Part shown: piece after piece, positions 1 through 7,959 of the stretch
How the letters are laid out: every line of letters starts with the position of its first letter
How positions within the stretch are numbered: position 1 is the stretch's first letter
DNA from: Pseudomonas jessenii
GTDB lineage: Bacteria > Pseudomonadota > Gammaproteobacteria > Pseudomonadales > Pseudomonadaceae
NCBI RefSeq assembly: GCF_002236115.1
Contig: NZ_NIWT01000005.1
Location: forward strand, 248,001-312,000
DNA: 64,000 bases
Reading direction: 5' to 3'
The notes under the pieces: model-generated
Seen by the model: only the letters and a program-made list of their open reading frames with translations
Database searches by the model: none
Told to the model about the DNA's origin: nothing
Translations under genes and position numbers: made by a program

Positions 1-419
1 CCTCTATTCTGAGCATTACGCACAGAAACCTGGTCGTTCAACGTCCAGAAGTCATACAGCACCCCGAGAAAGAACAACCCGCCCGTCAGCAGGTACAGCA
101 ACCCGCTGATCCATTTCCCCTGATACATCCGGTGCACGCCGAACACCCCGAGAAACGTCAGCAGGATCCACGCCACGTTGTATTCGACGGGGCCTGCGGT
201 GAACCGCAGGTCCGCTTCACGGTCCATGGACGGGATCAGGAAAAGGTCGATCAGCCAACCGATCCCCAGCAAGCCGAAGGTGAAGAACCAGATCGTCCCG
301 GTCACCGGCTTGCCGTAATAGAAGCGGTGAGCCCCGGTAAAACCGAAAATCCACAGCAGGTAACCGATCACTTTGCTGTGGGTGTCTTGCTGCTGGACAG
401 CCTGTTGATAGGGGTTCAT
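1..419 (-). CDS. TM2 domain-containing membrane protein (3' end cut off by window)
   Basis: The reading frame starts at the ATG complementary to 417-419 and stays open to base 1, so the C-terminus lies outside the window. The product begins MNPYQQAVQQQDTHSKVIGY. It has the TM2 pattern twice: a hydrophobic stretch followed by G-x-H-R-(F/M)-Y-x-G (GAHRFYYG at about residues 32-39 and GVHRMYQG near residue 100), each followed by another hydrophobic helix. TM2 proteins are small inner-membrane proteins of unknown function. The N-terminus is Gln-rich and hydrophilic. Identification rests on the duplicated motif; no function is implied. Confidence 0.8.
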   Translation of the reverse strand, partial: MNPYQQAVQQQDTHSKVIGYLLWIFGFTGAHRFYYGKPVTGTIWFFTFGLLGIGWLIDLFLIPSMDREADLRFTAGPVEYNVAWILLTFLGVFGVHRMYQGKWISGLLYLLTGGLFFLGVLYDFWTLNDQVSVRNAQNR

Positions 420-565
420 GAATGACCTCGATTCACACGATAGATAAATATTCTTTAATTCTTTGTGACTTTTTTACAGGCACCCGACGTATGGCAAGTG
501 CTACCTTCACTCCCGTCAAAGCCTTGTAACACCGGACTCCTGTCCGACAATTGCACCATTTTGCC

Positions 566-629
566 GCTTTTTTGCCACCATTGCCCCCCGGATTGAATCG
601 ACCAACGGCCTCGGAAGCGGCAAAAAAGC
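566..629. promoter_or_regulatory. 11-bp inverted repeat upstream of the NlpC/P60 gene
   Basis: GCTTTTTTGCC at 566-576 is repeated as its exact reverse complement at 619-629, 42 bp apart, inside the 250-bp gap between the divergent TM2 and NlpC/P60 genes. TATAAAG follows at about 633-639 and could be a -10 element for the peptidase gene. Whether the repeat is a protein-binding site or an RNA fold is not decided by the sequence. Confidence 0.35.
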
Positions 630-670
630 TGTTATAAAGTTGCGCGCTAACCTATTAAGAGCCTTGCCTA

Positions 671-1291
671 ATGCGTTCATTTTTCAAGACATGGCTAACC
701 ATTTGCCTTTTGATGCCACTGGCCGCCCACGCCACCAATCGTGAGCAACGTCTTCCAAACGTTAATGGTTACACCCCAAAATCCCATGCCTCTGCTCCTT
801 CGAGCAAAGACAAGAAATCCGCTAAATATGCTCCAAGCCTGGCCAGCAGCAAAAGCGGCCTGGTTCCACCGATGGGCACCAAGGAAAGCAGCGACGTGCT
901 TAGCCGCGCGGTGAACGTCCTCGGTACCCCTTATCGTTGGGGCGGCAGCAGCCCAAGCAAAGGCTTCGATTGCAGCGGCCTGGTGAAATACGCGTTCAAC
1001 GACGCCACGTTCGACCTGCCACGCACCTCCAACGCCATGGCCAGCGGTCATGGGGAGAAAGTCGATCGCAACGACCTGAAGCCGGGCGACCTGATTTTCT
1101 TCAACATCAAGAGTCGTCGGGTCAATCACGTTGCCATTTACCTGGGTAACGACCGCTTCATCCACGCGCCACGTCGTGGCAAGTCGGTATCCATCGACAC
1201 TTTGAAGAAACCGTACTGGGAAAACCACTACGTGGTTGCCAAGCGGGTTCTGCCGAAAGAACAAAATGCGTTGCGGGTTGTTCAGCGCTGA
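671..1291 (+). CDS. Secreted NlpC/P60 family peptidase (C40)
   Basis: 206 residues. The N-terminus (MRSFFKTWLTICLLMPLAAHA) is a signal peptide, with cleavage likely after AHA at about residue 22. Residues 25-75 are a low-complexity Ser/Lys-rich linker. The NlpC/P60 domain fills the rest: catalytic Cys101 in FDCSGLVKYAF, His153 in NHVAIYLG and a third polar residue, His165, in FIHAPRRG. These enzymes cleave gamma-D-Glu-diaminopimelate or related bonds in peptidoglycan stem peptides in the periplasm. There is no SH3 or LysM targeting domain, so it is a minimal single-domain member. It stands alone, with a REP pair downstream. Confidence 0.9.
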   Translation: MRSFFKTWLTICLLMPLAAHATNREQRLPNVNGYTPKSHASAPSSKDKKSAKYAPSLASSKSGLVPPMGTKESSDVLSRAVNVLGTPYRWGGSSPSKGFDCSGLVKYAFNDATFDLPRTSNAMASGHGEKVDRNDLKPGDLIFFNIKSRRVNHVAIYLGNDRFIHAPRRGKSVSIDTLKKPYWENHYVVAKRVLPKEQNALRVVQR

Positions 1292-1329
1292 TTTCATCGC
1301 CCTGAATCTGCATCGAACATGATGACCCC

Positions 1330-1393
1330 ATCGCGAGCAAGCTCGCTCCCACAGGATTGATGCAGTCCATGTGGGAGCGAGCTTGCTCGCGAA
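1330..1393. repeat. REP pair, type C (inward-facing, GTGGGAG type)
   Basis: Two REP units (1331-1354 and 1371-1392) in inverted orientation with the CCCACAG ends facing each other across a 16-bp spacer. It lies between the convergent NlpC/P60 and pilT genes, where it may also act as a terminator. Confidence 0.9.
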
Positions 1394-1422
1394 GAGACCC
1401 TTGAAAGCACCTCAAATCTTCC

Positions 1423-2457
1423 TCAAAAATTATCCGGCGACCGCGCCTTCTCCCGCGCATGGTCACGACTGACCAACCCCTTGGTCACCAGGTCCTTCAA
1501 GCTCATATCCAGCGTCTGCATCCCCAGCGACCCTCCCGACTGAATCGCCGAGTACATCTGCGCCACCTTGTCCTCGCGGATCAGGTTCCGGATCGCCGAT
1601 GTCCCCAGCATGATCTCGTGGGCCGCGATGCGTCCGCCGCCGATTTTCTTCACCAGGGTCTGGGACACCACCGCCAGCAGCGACTCGGAGAGCATCGAGC
1701 GCACCATCGACTTCTCGTCCCCCGGAAACACATCGACCACCCGGTCGATGGTTTTCGCCGCCGACGTGGTGTGCAGCGTGCCGAACACCAGATGACCGGT
1801 TTCGGCCGCGGTCAACGCCAGGCGAATGGTTTCCAGATCGCGCATCTCCCCCACCAGGATCACATCCGGGTCTTCCCGCAGTGCCGAACGCAAGGCGGTG
1901 GCGAAACTACGGGTATCACGATGGACTTCACGCTGATTGATCAGGCATTTGCGCGACTCGTGAACGAACTCGATGGGGTCTTCGATGGTGAGGATGTGGT
2001 GATGACGATGGGTATTGAGGTAATCGATCATCGCCGCCAGCGTGGTGGACTTGCCGGAACCGGTAGGGCCGGTTACCAGCACCAGGCCACGGGGAGCGTC
2101 GGTCATCTTGCGGAACACGTCGCCCATGCCCAGCTCATCCATGCTCTGCACTTTCGCCGGGATGGTGCGAAACACCGCGCCCGCGCCACGGTTCTGGTTG
2201 AACACATTGACCCGAAAACGCGCCACGCCGGGTACTTCAAAGGAAAAGTCGGTTTCCAGATGCTTTTCGAACTCCACCCGCTGGGCGTCATTCATGATGG
2301 CATGGATCAGAGTCTGTACCTGTTGGTGATCCAGGGCCGGCAGATTGATGCGTCGCACATCACCGTCGACGCGAATCATCGGCGGCAGGCCGGCGGACAA
2401 GTGCAGATCGGATGCCCCCTGTTTGGCGCTGAATGCCAGCAGCTCAGTGATATCCAT
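1423..2457 (-). CDS. pilT: Type IV pilus retraction ATPase PilT
   Basis: 344 residues, the usual length for PilT. It is the hexameric cytoplasmic ATPase that depolymerises type IV pili for twitching motility. Visible parts are the N-terminal PAS-like region with ASDLHLSAG (residues 15-23), Walker A GPTGSGKST at 130-138, the Asp box around LTIEDPIEFVH, Walker B ILVGEMRD, the His box TGHLVFGTLHT and the PilT signature AIRNLIRE near the C-terminus. The start MDITELLAFSAKQ is preferred over an in-frame ATG four codons upstream because family members begin there. It is divergent from yggS with about 55 bp between starts. Confidence 0.97.
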   Translation of the reverse strand: MDITELLAFSAKQGASDLHLSAGLPPMIRVDGDVRRINLPALDHQQVQTLIHAIMNDAQRVEFEKHLETDFSFEVPGVARFRVNVFNQNRGAGAVFRTIPAKVQSMDELGMGDVFRKMTDAPRGLVLVTGPTGSGKSTTLAAMIDYLNTHRHHHILTIEDPIEFVHESRKCLINQREVHRDTRSFATALRSALREDPDVILVGEMRDLETIRLALTAAETGHLVFGTLHTTSAAKTIDRVVDVFPGDEKSMVRSMLSESLLAVVSQTLVKKIGGGRIAAHEIMLGTSAIRNLIREDKVAQMYSAIQSGGSLGMQTLDMSLKDLVTKGLVSRDHAREKARSPDNF

Positions 2458-2513
2458 AGCGCCTCTCAATTCCAGTAGAATGCCGCGAACCTTCAGACCG
2501 CTGGCGCCTCTTG

Positions 2514-3200
2514 ATGTCCACCATAGCAGACAACATTCTTCAGGTTAGTTCGCGCATACATGCTGCAACACTTGCCGCGAACCGCGCCGAAAACAGCGTC
2601 CAGTTGCTGGCTGTGAGCAAGACCAAACCCGCTCAAGACCTGCGTGAAGCCTACGCCGCCGGCCTGCGCGACTTTGGCGAGAACTACCTTCAGGAAGCGC
2701 TGGGCAAGCAACTCGAACTGGCCGACCTGCCCTTGATCTGGCACTTCATCGGCCCCATTCAATCGAACAAGACTCGCGCTATCGCCGAGCACTTCGACTG
2801 GGTGCATTCCGTGGATCGCCTGAAAATCGCACAACGGCTGTCCGAACAACGTCCCGCCGATTTGCCGCCCTTGAACATCTGCATTCAGGTCAATGTCAGC
2901 GGCGAGGCCAGCAAGTCCGGCTGCACCCCGGCCGATCTGCCGGCCCTGGCCAACGCCATCTGCGCCCTGCCGCGCCTGAAACTGCGCGGGTTGATGGCAA
3001 TCCCCGAGCCGACGGAAGATCGCGCCACCCAGGATGCCGCTTTCGCTACCGTGCAAAGTCTGCAAGCCAGCCTGAACCTGCCGCTCGACACACTTTCCAT
3101 GGGCATGAGCCACGATCTCGAATCGGCCATCGCCCAAGGCGCCACTTGGGTGCGGATCGGTACCGCCCTGTTTGGCGCCCGCGACTACGGCCAGCCTTGA
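2514..3200 (+). CDS. yggS: PLP homeostasis protein (YggS/PROSC family)
   Basis: 228 residues. A single-domain alanine-racemase-fold protein that binds pyridoxal 5'-phosphate and buffers the PLP pool; it has no known catalytic activity. The PLP lysine is Lys36 in LLAVSKTKP, and the phosphate-binding region is near the C-terminal SMGMSHDLESAI and GTALFG. An in-frame TTG directly precedes the chosen ATG. It is the first gene of a rightward run with proC, yggT and the DUF167 gene, a grouping common in gammaproteobacteria. Confidence 0.95.
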   Translation: MSTIADNILQVSSRIHAATLAANRAENSVQLLAVSKTKPAQDLREAYAAGLRDFGENYLQEALGKQLELADLPLIWHFIGPIQSNKTRAIAEHFDWVHSVDRLKIAQRLSEQRPADLPPLNICIQVNVSGEASKSGCTPADLPALANAICALPRLKLRGLMAIPEPTEDRATQDAAFATVQSLQASLNLPLDTLSMGMSHDLESAIAQGATWVRIGTALFGARDYGQP

Positions 3201-3235
3201 AAAATGGCTGACTCTTCTCTTTATAAGGACCTGAC

Positions 3236-4054
3236 ATGAGCAAGACACGTATTGCCTTTATCGGTGCCGGCAACATGGCCGCCAGTCTGATCGGCGGCCT
3301 GCGGGCCAAGGGTCTGGAAGCAGCACAGATCCGCGCCAGCGATCCGGGCGAAGAAACCCGTGCCCGCGTGAGCGCTGAACACGGCATAGAAACCTTTGCC
3401 GACAACGCCCAGGCCATCGACGGTGCCGACGTGGTCGTGCTGGCGGTCAAACCCCAGGCGATGAAAGCCGTGTGCGAAGCCATTCGCCCAAGCCTCAAGC
3501 CCCATCAACTGGTGGTTTCGATTGCCGCAGGCATCACCTGCGCCAGCATGAACAACTGGCTCGGCGCCCAGCCGATCGTGCGCTGCATGCCCAACACCCC
3601 GGCGCTGGTGCGTCAGGGTGCGAGCGGCCTGTTCGCAACAACCGAAGTGTCAGCCGAACAGCGTCAGCAGGCCCAGGAACTGCTGTCCGCGGTGGGCATC
3701 GCCCTATGGCTGAATGACGAGCAGCAATTGGATGCCGTCACCGCCGTTTCCGGCTCGGGCCCGGCGTATTTCTTCCTGCTGATCGAGGCCATGACCGCCG
3801 CCGGGGTGAAACTCGGCCTGCCAGCGGACATCGCTGCGCAACTGACCTTGCAAACCGCCCTGGGCGCCGCACATATGGCAGTCTCCAGCGACGTCGACGC
3901 GGCCGAGTTACGCCGCCGTGTTACCTCGCCTGCCGGCACCACGGAAGCTGCAATCAAGTCGTTCCAGGCCAATGGCTTTGAAGCCTTGGTCGAAAAAGCA
4001 CTCGGCGCTGCCGCGCATCGCTCGGCCGAGATGGCCGAACAACTGGGTCAATAA
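3236..4054 (+). CDS. proC: Pyrroline-5-carboxylate reductase
   Basis: 272 residues. Reduces 1-pyrroline-5-carboxylate to L-proline with NAD(P)H, the last step of proline synthesis. It has the Rossmann motif IAFIGAGNMA at residues 6-15 and the C-terminal dimerisation domain with AVSGSGPAYFF and the P5CR signature around RRRVTSPAGTTEAAI. ATAAGGA lies 6-12 bases before the ATG. It follows yggS by 35 bp and precedes yggT by 10 bp, so co-transcription is likely. Confidence 0.97.
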   Translation: MSKTRIAFIGAGNMAASLIGGLRAKGLEAAQIRASDPGEETRARVSAEHGIETFADNAQAIDGADVVVLAVKPQAMKAVCEAIRPSLKPHQLVVSIAAGITCASMNNWLGAQPIVRCMPNTPALVRQGASGLFATTEVSAEQRQQAQELLSAVGIALWLNDEQQLDAVTAVSGSGPAYFFLLIEAMTAAGVKLGLPADIAAQLTLQTALGAAHMAVSSDVDAAELRRRVTSPAGTTEAAIKSFQANGFEALVEKALGAAAHRSAEMAEQLGQ

Positions 4055-4064
4055 GGAGCTTTTC

Positions 4065-4655
4065 ATGATTGGATTGAATACCGCAGCGGTCTACGTGCTG
4101 CAAACCCTCGGCAGCCTGTACCTGCTGATCGTGCTGATGCGCTTCGTACTGCAACTGGTGCGGGCGAACTTCTACAACCCGATCTGCCAGTTCATCGTCA
4201 AGGCCACCCAGCCGCTGCTCAAGCCGCTGCGCCGGATCATCCCGAGCGTATTCGGCCTGGACATGTCCTCGCTGGTGCTGGCGATCCTGGTGCAACTGGC
4301 GCTGATGGCCCTGACCCTGCTGCTGACCTACGGCACCATCGGCAACCCGCTGCAATTGCTGATCTGGTCGATCATCGGCGTGACCGCGCTGTTCATGAAG
4401 ATTTTCTTCTTCGCCCTGATCATCAGCGTGATCCTGTCCTGGGTCGCCCCGGGCAGCCATAACCCGGGCGCCGAGCTGGTGAACGACGTCTGCGAACCGG
4501 CCCTGGCGCCGTTCCGCAAGTTCCTGCCGAGCCTGGGCGGCCTGGATCTGTCGCCGATCTTTGCGTTCCTGGCACTCAAGCTGATCGACATGCTGGTGAT
4601 CAACAACCTCGCCGCCATGACCATGATGCCGCAAATCCTCCGTGTGTTGATCTGA
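4065..4655 (+). CDS. yggT: YggT family integral membrane protein
   Basis: 196 residues with two tandem YGGT repeats, each bringing about two membrane helices: residues about 8-35 and 62-85 in the first half, about 100-128 and 165-190 in the second. AAGGAG at 4053-4058 fixes the start at ATG 4065 and not at longer upstream options. YggT proteins are inner-membrane proteins linked to osmotic shock tolerance in some bacteria and often sit beside proC/yggS. The exact role here is unknown. Confidence 0.92.
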   Translation: MIGLNTAAVYVLQTLGSLYLLIVLMRFVLQLVRANFYNPICQFIVKATQPLLKPLRRIIPSVFGLDMSSLVLAILVQLALMALTLLLTYGTIGNPLQLLIWSIIGVTALFMKIFFFALIISVILSWVAPGSHNPGAELVNDVCEPALAPFRKFLPSLGGLDLSPIFAFLALKLIDMLVINNLAAMTMMPQILRVLI

Positions 4656-4659
4656 CCCG

Positions 4660-4956
4660 GTGAGCTGGTTTCGCTGGGACGGTGACGACCTGATTCTGGA
4701 GTGTCACCTGCAACCGGCAGCCCGCAGTGATGACTTCTGCGGGCTGCACGGCGATCGCCTGAAGATCCGCCTGACCGCGCCGCCGGTCGAGGGCAAGGCC
4801 AACGCGCATCTGATGGCGTTTCTGGCCAAGGCCTTTGGCGTGTCCAAGAGCCAGGTCAGCCTGATCAGTGGCGAGTTGAACCGGCAGAAACGGGTGCGAA
4901 TCTGCTCGCCGAAGAAGTTGCCGGACCTGCCTGATTTGGTGCGTCCGGCAGGCTGA
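4660..4956 (+). CDS. DUF167 (YggU) family protein
   Basis: 98 residues from a GTG start 4 bp after the yggT stop, with the yggT 3' end (CCGGTG) leaving little room for a strong ribosome site, so translation is probably coupled to yggT. The DUF167 signature is visible: LTAPPVEGKANAHLMAFLA followed by a basic C-terminal stretch (QVSLISGELNRQKRVRI). The family is small and soluble with no established function; its conserved place behind yggT is the main clue. Confidence 0.9.
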   Translation: MSWFRWDGDDLILECHLQPAARSDDFCGLHGDRLKIRLTAPPVEGKANAHLMAFLAKAFGVSKSQVSLISGELNRQKRVRICSPKKLPDLPDLVRPAG

Positions 4957-4970
4957 CCGCGTCATCGTTC

Positions 4971-5033
4971 ATCGCGAGCAAGCTCGCTCCCACATGGACC
5001 GCATCAATCCTGTGGGAGCGAGCTTGCTCGCGA
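4971..5033. repeat. REP pair, type C (inward-facing)
   Basis: Inverted REP units at 4971-4994 and 5011-5033 with the CCCACA/TGTGGG ends inward and a 16-bp spacer. It separates the yggS-to-DUF167 run from metX. Confidence 0.9.
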
Positions 5034-5137
5034 AGGCCGCACCGCGGTTCTGCTTAATGAAATCAGGCCCGATCGTTGCTTGCCGCTAACCCCAGCGGTC
5101 TTTAGACTTACGCCTCATTTCAATGAGAGCAGGGTCG

Positions 5138-6277
5138 ATGCCAGCTGCCTTTCCCCCCGATTCTGTTGGTCTGGTGACGCCGCAAGTGGCGCACTTCAGC
5201 GAACCCCTGGCGTTGGCCTGCGGTCGCTCGCTCCCGGCCTATGACCTGATCTACGAAACCTACGGCACGCTCAACGCCACGGCGAGCAACGCCGTGCTGA
5301 TCTGCCACGCCCTGTCCGGCCATCACCACGCCGCCGGCTACCACAGCGCCGACGACCGCAAACCCGGTTGGTGGGACAGCTGCATCGGTCCCGGCAAGCC
5401 GATCGACACCAGCAAGTTCTTCGTGATCAGCCTGAACAACCTCGGCGGCTGCAACGGTTCCACCGGCCCGAGCAGTATCAACCCGGATACCGGCAAGCCG
5501 TTCGGCGCCGACTTTCCGGTATTGACCGTGGAAGACTGGGTGCACAGTCAGGCGCGTCTGGCGGACCGTCTCGGCATCGCCCAGTTCGCGGCCGTGATCG
5601 GCGGCAGCCTCGGCGGCATGCAGGCGATGCAATGGAGCATCACTTACCCTGACCGCATCCGTCACTGCCTGGCCATCGCCTCGGCACCCAAGCTGTCGGC
5701 GCAGAACATCGCGTTCAACGAAGTGGCGCGCCAGGCGATCCTCACCGACCCGGAATTCCACGGCGGTTCGTTCCAGGAACACAACGTGATCCCCAAGCGC
5801 GGCCTGATGCTGGCGCGGATGGTCGGGCACATCACCTACCTGTCCGACGACTCCATGGGCGAGAAATTCGGCCGCGGGCTCAAGAGCGAGAAGCTCAACT
5901 ACGACTTCCACAGCGTCGAGTTCCAGGTGGAAAGCTACCTGCGCTATCAGGGCGAGGAGTTCTCCGGGCGCTTTGATGCCAACACCTACCTGTTGATGAC
6001 CAAAGCGCTCGACTACTTCGATCCGGCGGCGAACTTCGACGATAACCTGGCGAAAACCTTTGAAGGCGCCAAGGCCAAGTTCTGCGTGATGTCGTTCACC
6101 ACCGACTGGCGCTTCTCCCCTGCCCGCTCGCGGGAACTGGTGGACGCGCTGATGGCCGCGCGCAAGGACGTCTGCTACCTCGAGATCGACGCTCCGCAAG
6201 GCCACGACGCCTTCCTGATTCCGATCCCGCGCTACCTGCAGGCATTCGGCAATTACATGAACCGCATTACGTTGTGA
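5138..6277 (+). CDS. metX: Homoserine O-acyltransferase MetX (probably succinyl-specific)
   Basis: 379 residues. An alpha/beta-hydrolase that acylates homoserine at the entry to methionine synthesis. The nucleophile is Ser157 in GGSLGGMQ; the acid and base follow in TTDWRFSPARS (about 317) and GHDAFLIP (about 350). Pseudomonas MetX enzymes are often succinyltransferases despite the acetyltransferase fold; the acyl preference cannot be settled by eye. MPAAFPPDSVGL was chosen as the start because homologues begin near there; an in-frame ATG at 5123 would add five residues. It is followed 7 bp later by metW. Confidence 0.95.
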   Translation: MPAAFPPDSVGLVTPQVAHFSEPLALACGRSLPAYDLIYETYGTLNATASNAVLICHALSGHHHAAGYHSADDRKPGWWDSCIGPGKPIDTSKFFVISLNNLGGCNGSTGPSSINPDTGKPFGADFPVLTVEDWVHSQARLADRLGIAQFAAVIGGSLGGMQAMQWSITYPDRIRHCLAIASAPKLSAQNIAFNEVARQAILTDPEFHGGSFQEHNVIPKRGLMLARMVGHITYLSDDSMGEKFGRGLKSEKLNYDFHSVEFQVESYLRYQGEEFSGRFDANTYLLMTKALDYFDPAANFDDNLAKTFEGAKAKFCVMSFTTDWRFSPARSRELVDALMAARKDVCYLEIDAPQGHDAFLIPIPRYLQAFGNYMNRITL

Positions 6278-6284
6278 GAAAGCC

Positions 6285-6905
6285 ATGAGAGCTGATCTGG
6301 AAATCATCCAGGAATGGATCCCCGCCGGCAGCCGCGTGCTCGACCTCGGGTGCGGCGATGGCGAACTGCTGACCTGGCTGCGCGATAACAAGCAAGTCAC
6401 CGGTTATGGCCTGGAAAACGACGCCGACAATATCGCCGAGTGCGTGGCCAAGGGCATCAACGTCATCGAACAGGACCTGGACAAGGGCCTGGGCAACTTT
6501 GCCAGCAACAGTTTCGATGTCGTGGTCATGACCCAGGCGCTGCAAGCGGTGCACTACCCGGACAGGATCCTCGAGGAAATGCTGCGCGTCGGTCGCCAGT
6601 GCATCATCACCTTCCCCAACTTCGGCCACTGGCGGTGCCGCTGGTACCTGGCGAGCAAGGGCCGCATGCCGGTTTCCGAGTTCCTGCCGTACACCTGGTA
6701 CAACACGCCGAACATTCACTTCTGCACCTTCGCCGACTTTGAAGCCTTGTGTCGCGAACGTGAAGCGAAGGTCATTGATCGGCTGGCCGTGGATCAACAG
6801 CATCGGCACGGGTGGGCCAGCAAGCTATGGCCTAATCTGTTAGGTGAGATCGGTATCTACCGCGTCAGCAGTCCGGGACTTTCCGACCACAAGGTCGCGG
6901 TCTGA
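6285..6905 (+). CDS. metW: Methionine biosynthesis protein MetW
   Basis: 206 residues, a class I methyltransferase fold with the SAM-binding motif VLDLGCGDGELL near residues 18-29. MetW is required together with MetX for methionine synthesis in Pseudomonas and related bacteria, and the pair is almost always adjacent. Its substrate is uncertain; it appears to act with or stimulate MetX. The start follows the metX stop by 7 bp. Confidence 0.95.
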   Translation: MRADLEIIQEWIPAGSRVLDLGCGDGELLTWLRDNKQVTGYGLENDADNIAECVAKGINVIEQDLDKGLGNFASNSFDVVVMTQALQAVHYPDRILEEMLRVGRQCIITFPNFGHWRCRWYLASKGRMPVSEFLPYTWYNTPNIHFCTFADFEALCREREAKVIDRLAVDQQHRHGWASKLWPNLLGEIGIYRVSSPGLSDHKVAV

Positions 6906-6931
6906 TCCACCCTACTTCAAGGAGAACGATC

Positions 6932-7366
6932 ATGGGTCGTCTAGCGTTGTTTCTACTCACTGCCTGCCTGAGCGTCACCGCCATGGCCGCCGACGCCATC
7001 AAGAGCGAACGCAAGGAAACCTTCGGTGACGTGACGGTGCACTACAACACCTTCAACTCCACCTACCTGCTACCGGACGTTGCCAAGGCCGCCCAGCTGA
7101 CCCGCAGCAAGGATCAGGGCGTGATCAACATTTCGGTGATCAAGGCCGGCACGCCGATGGCGGCCGACGTCAGCGGCACCGTCAAAGACCTGACCAGCCA
7201 AAGCTACACACTGAACTTCAAGCAGGTCACCGAGCAAGGAGCGATTTACTACATCGCCCAATACCCGGTACCGCAGCAGGAAATCCGCACCTTCAACATC
7301 AAGGTGCAGACCGGCGACAAGATCAACACCATCAATTTCAACCAAGAGCTCTTCCCTGGCCAATGA
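6932..7366 (+). CDS. DUF4426 domain-containing exported protein
   Basis: 144 residues. A signal peptide (MGRLALFLLTACLSVTAMAA, cleavage near residue 20) is followed by a beta-rich domain that fills the rest. AAGGAG lies before the ATG. The family is conserved at this position between metW and rdgB in Pseudomonas but has no known function. Its last codon overlaps the rdgB start by 4 bp (ATGA), so the two are translationally coupled. Confidence 0.85.
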   Translation: MGRLALFLLTACLSVTAMAADAIKSERKETFGDVTVHYNTFNSTYLLPDVAKAAQLTRSKDQGVINISVIKAGTPMAADVSGTVKDLTSQSYTLNFKQVTEQGAIYYIAQYPVPQQEIRTFNIKVQTGDKINTINFNQELFPGQ

Positions 7367-7959
7367 TCAACTTCACGCAACTCGTACTGGCCAGCCATAA
7401 CGCCGGCAAACTCAAGGAACTCCAGGCCATGCTCGGCGAGTCGGTGCACCTGCGCTCGATCGGCGAGTTCAGCAGCGTCGAGCCCGAAGAGACCGGTTTG
7501 TCGTTCGTCGAGAACGCCATCCTCAAGGCCCGCAATGCCGCGCGCATTTCCGGCCTGCCGGCGCTGGCCGACGATTCCGGGCTGGCAGTGGATTTCCTTG
7601 GCGGCGCGCCCGGTATCTACTCGGCGCGTTATGCCGATGGCAAGGGCGATGCGGCGAACAACGCCAAGCTGCTCGACGTGTTGAAAGACGTGCCTGAAGC
7701 CGAACGTGGCGCGCAGTTCGTATGCGTGCTGGCACTGGTGCGCCACGCCGATGATCCGTTGCCGATCCTCTGCGAAGGTTTGTGGCACGGGCGAATCCTG
7801 ACCCAGGCCAGCGGCGAACACGGCTTTGGCTACGACCCGCTGTTCTGGGTGCCGGAGCGCGATTGCTCCAGCGCCGAACTGAGCCCAGGCGACAAGAACC
7901 AGATCAGCCACCGCGCCCGTGCAATGGATCTGCTGCGCCAGCGTCTGGGCTTGAAATGA
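7363..7959 (+). CDS. rdgB: dITP/XTP pyrophosphatase (RdgB/HAM1 family)
   Basis: 198 residues. Hydrolyses dITP, ITP and XTP to monophosphates so that deaminated purines are not built into DNA. The HAM1 motifs are present: LASHNAGKLKEL at the N-terminus (substrate loop), ADDSGLAVD for metal binding, GFGYDPLFWVP and the C-terminal SHRARAMD. It overlaps the preceding DUF4426 gene by 4 bp and hemW by 4 bp. Confidence 0.96.
   Translation: MINFTQLVLASHNAGKLKELQAMLGESVHLRSIGEFSSVEPEETGLSFVENAILKARNAARISGLPALADDSGLAVDFLGGAPGIYSARYADGKGDAANNAKLLDVLKDVPEAERGAQFVCVLALVRHADDPLPILCEGLWHGRILTQASGEHGFGYDPLFWVPERDCSSAELSPGDKNQISHRARAMDLLRQRLGLK

Noticed and set aside
5120..6400. 426-codon open frame on the - strand
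   Set aside because: Antisense to metX.
7782..7955. Upstream extension of hemW into rdgB
   Set aside because: The extension is out of character for HemW; the ATG overlapping the rdgB stop gives the usual N-terminus.
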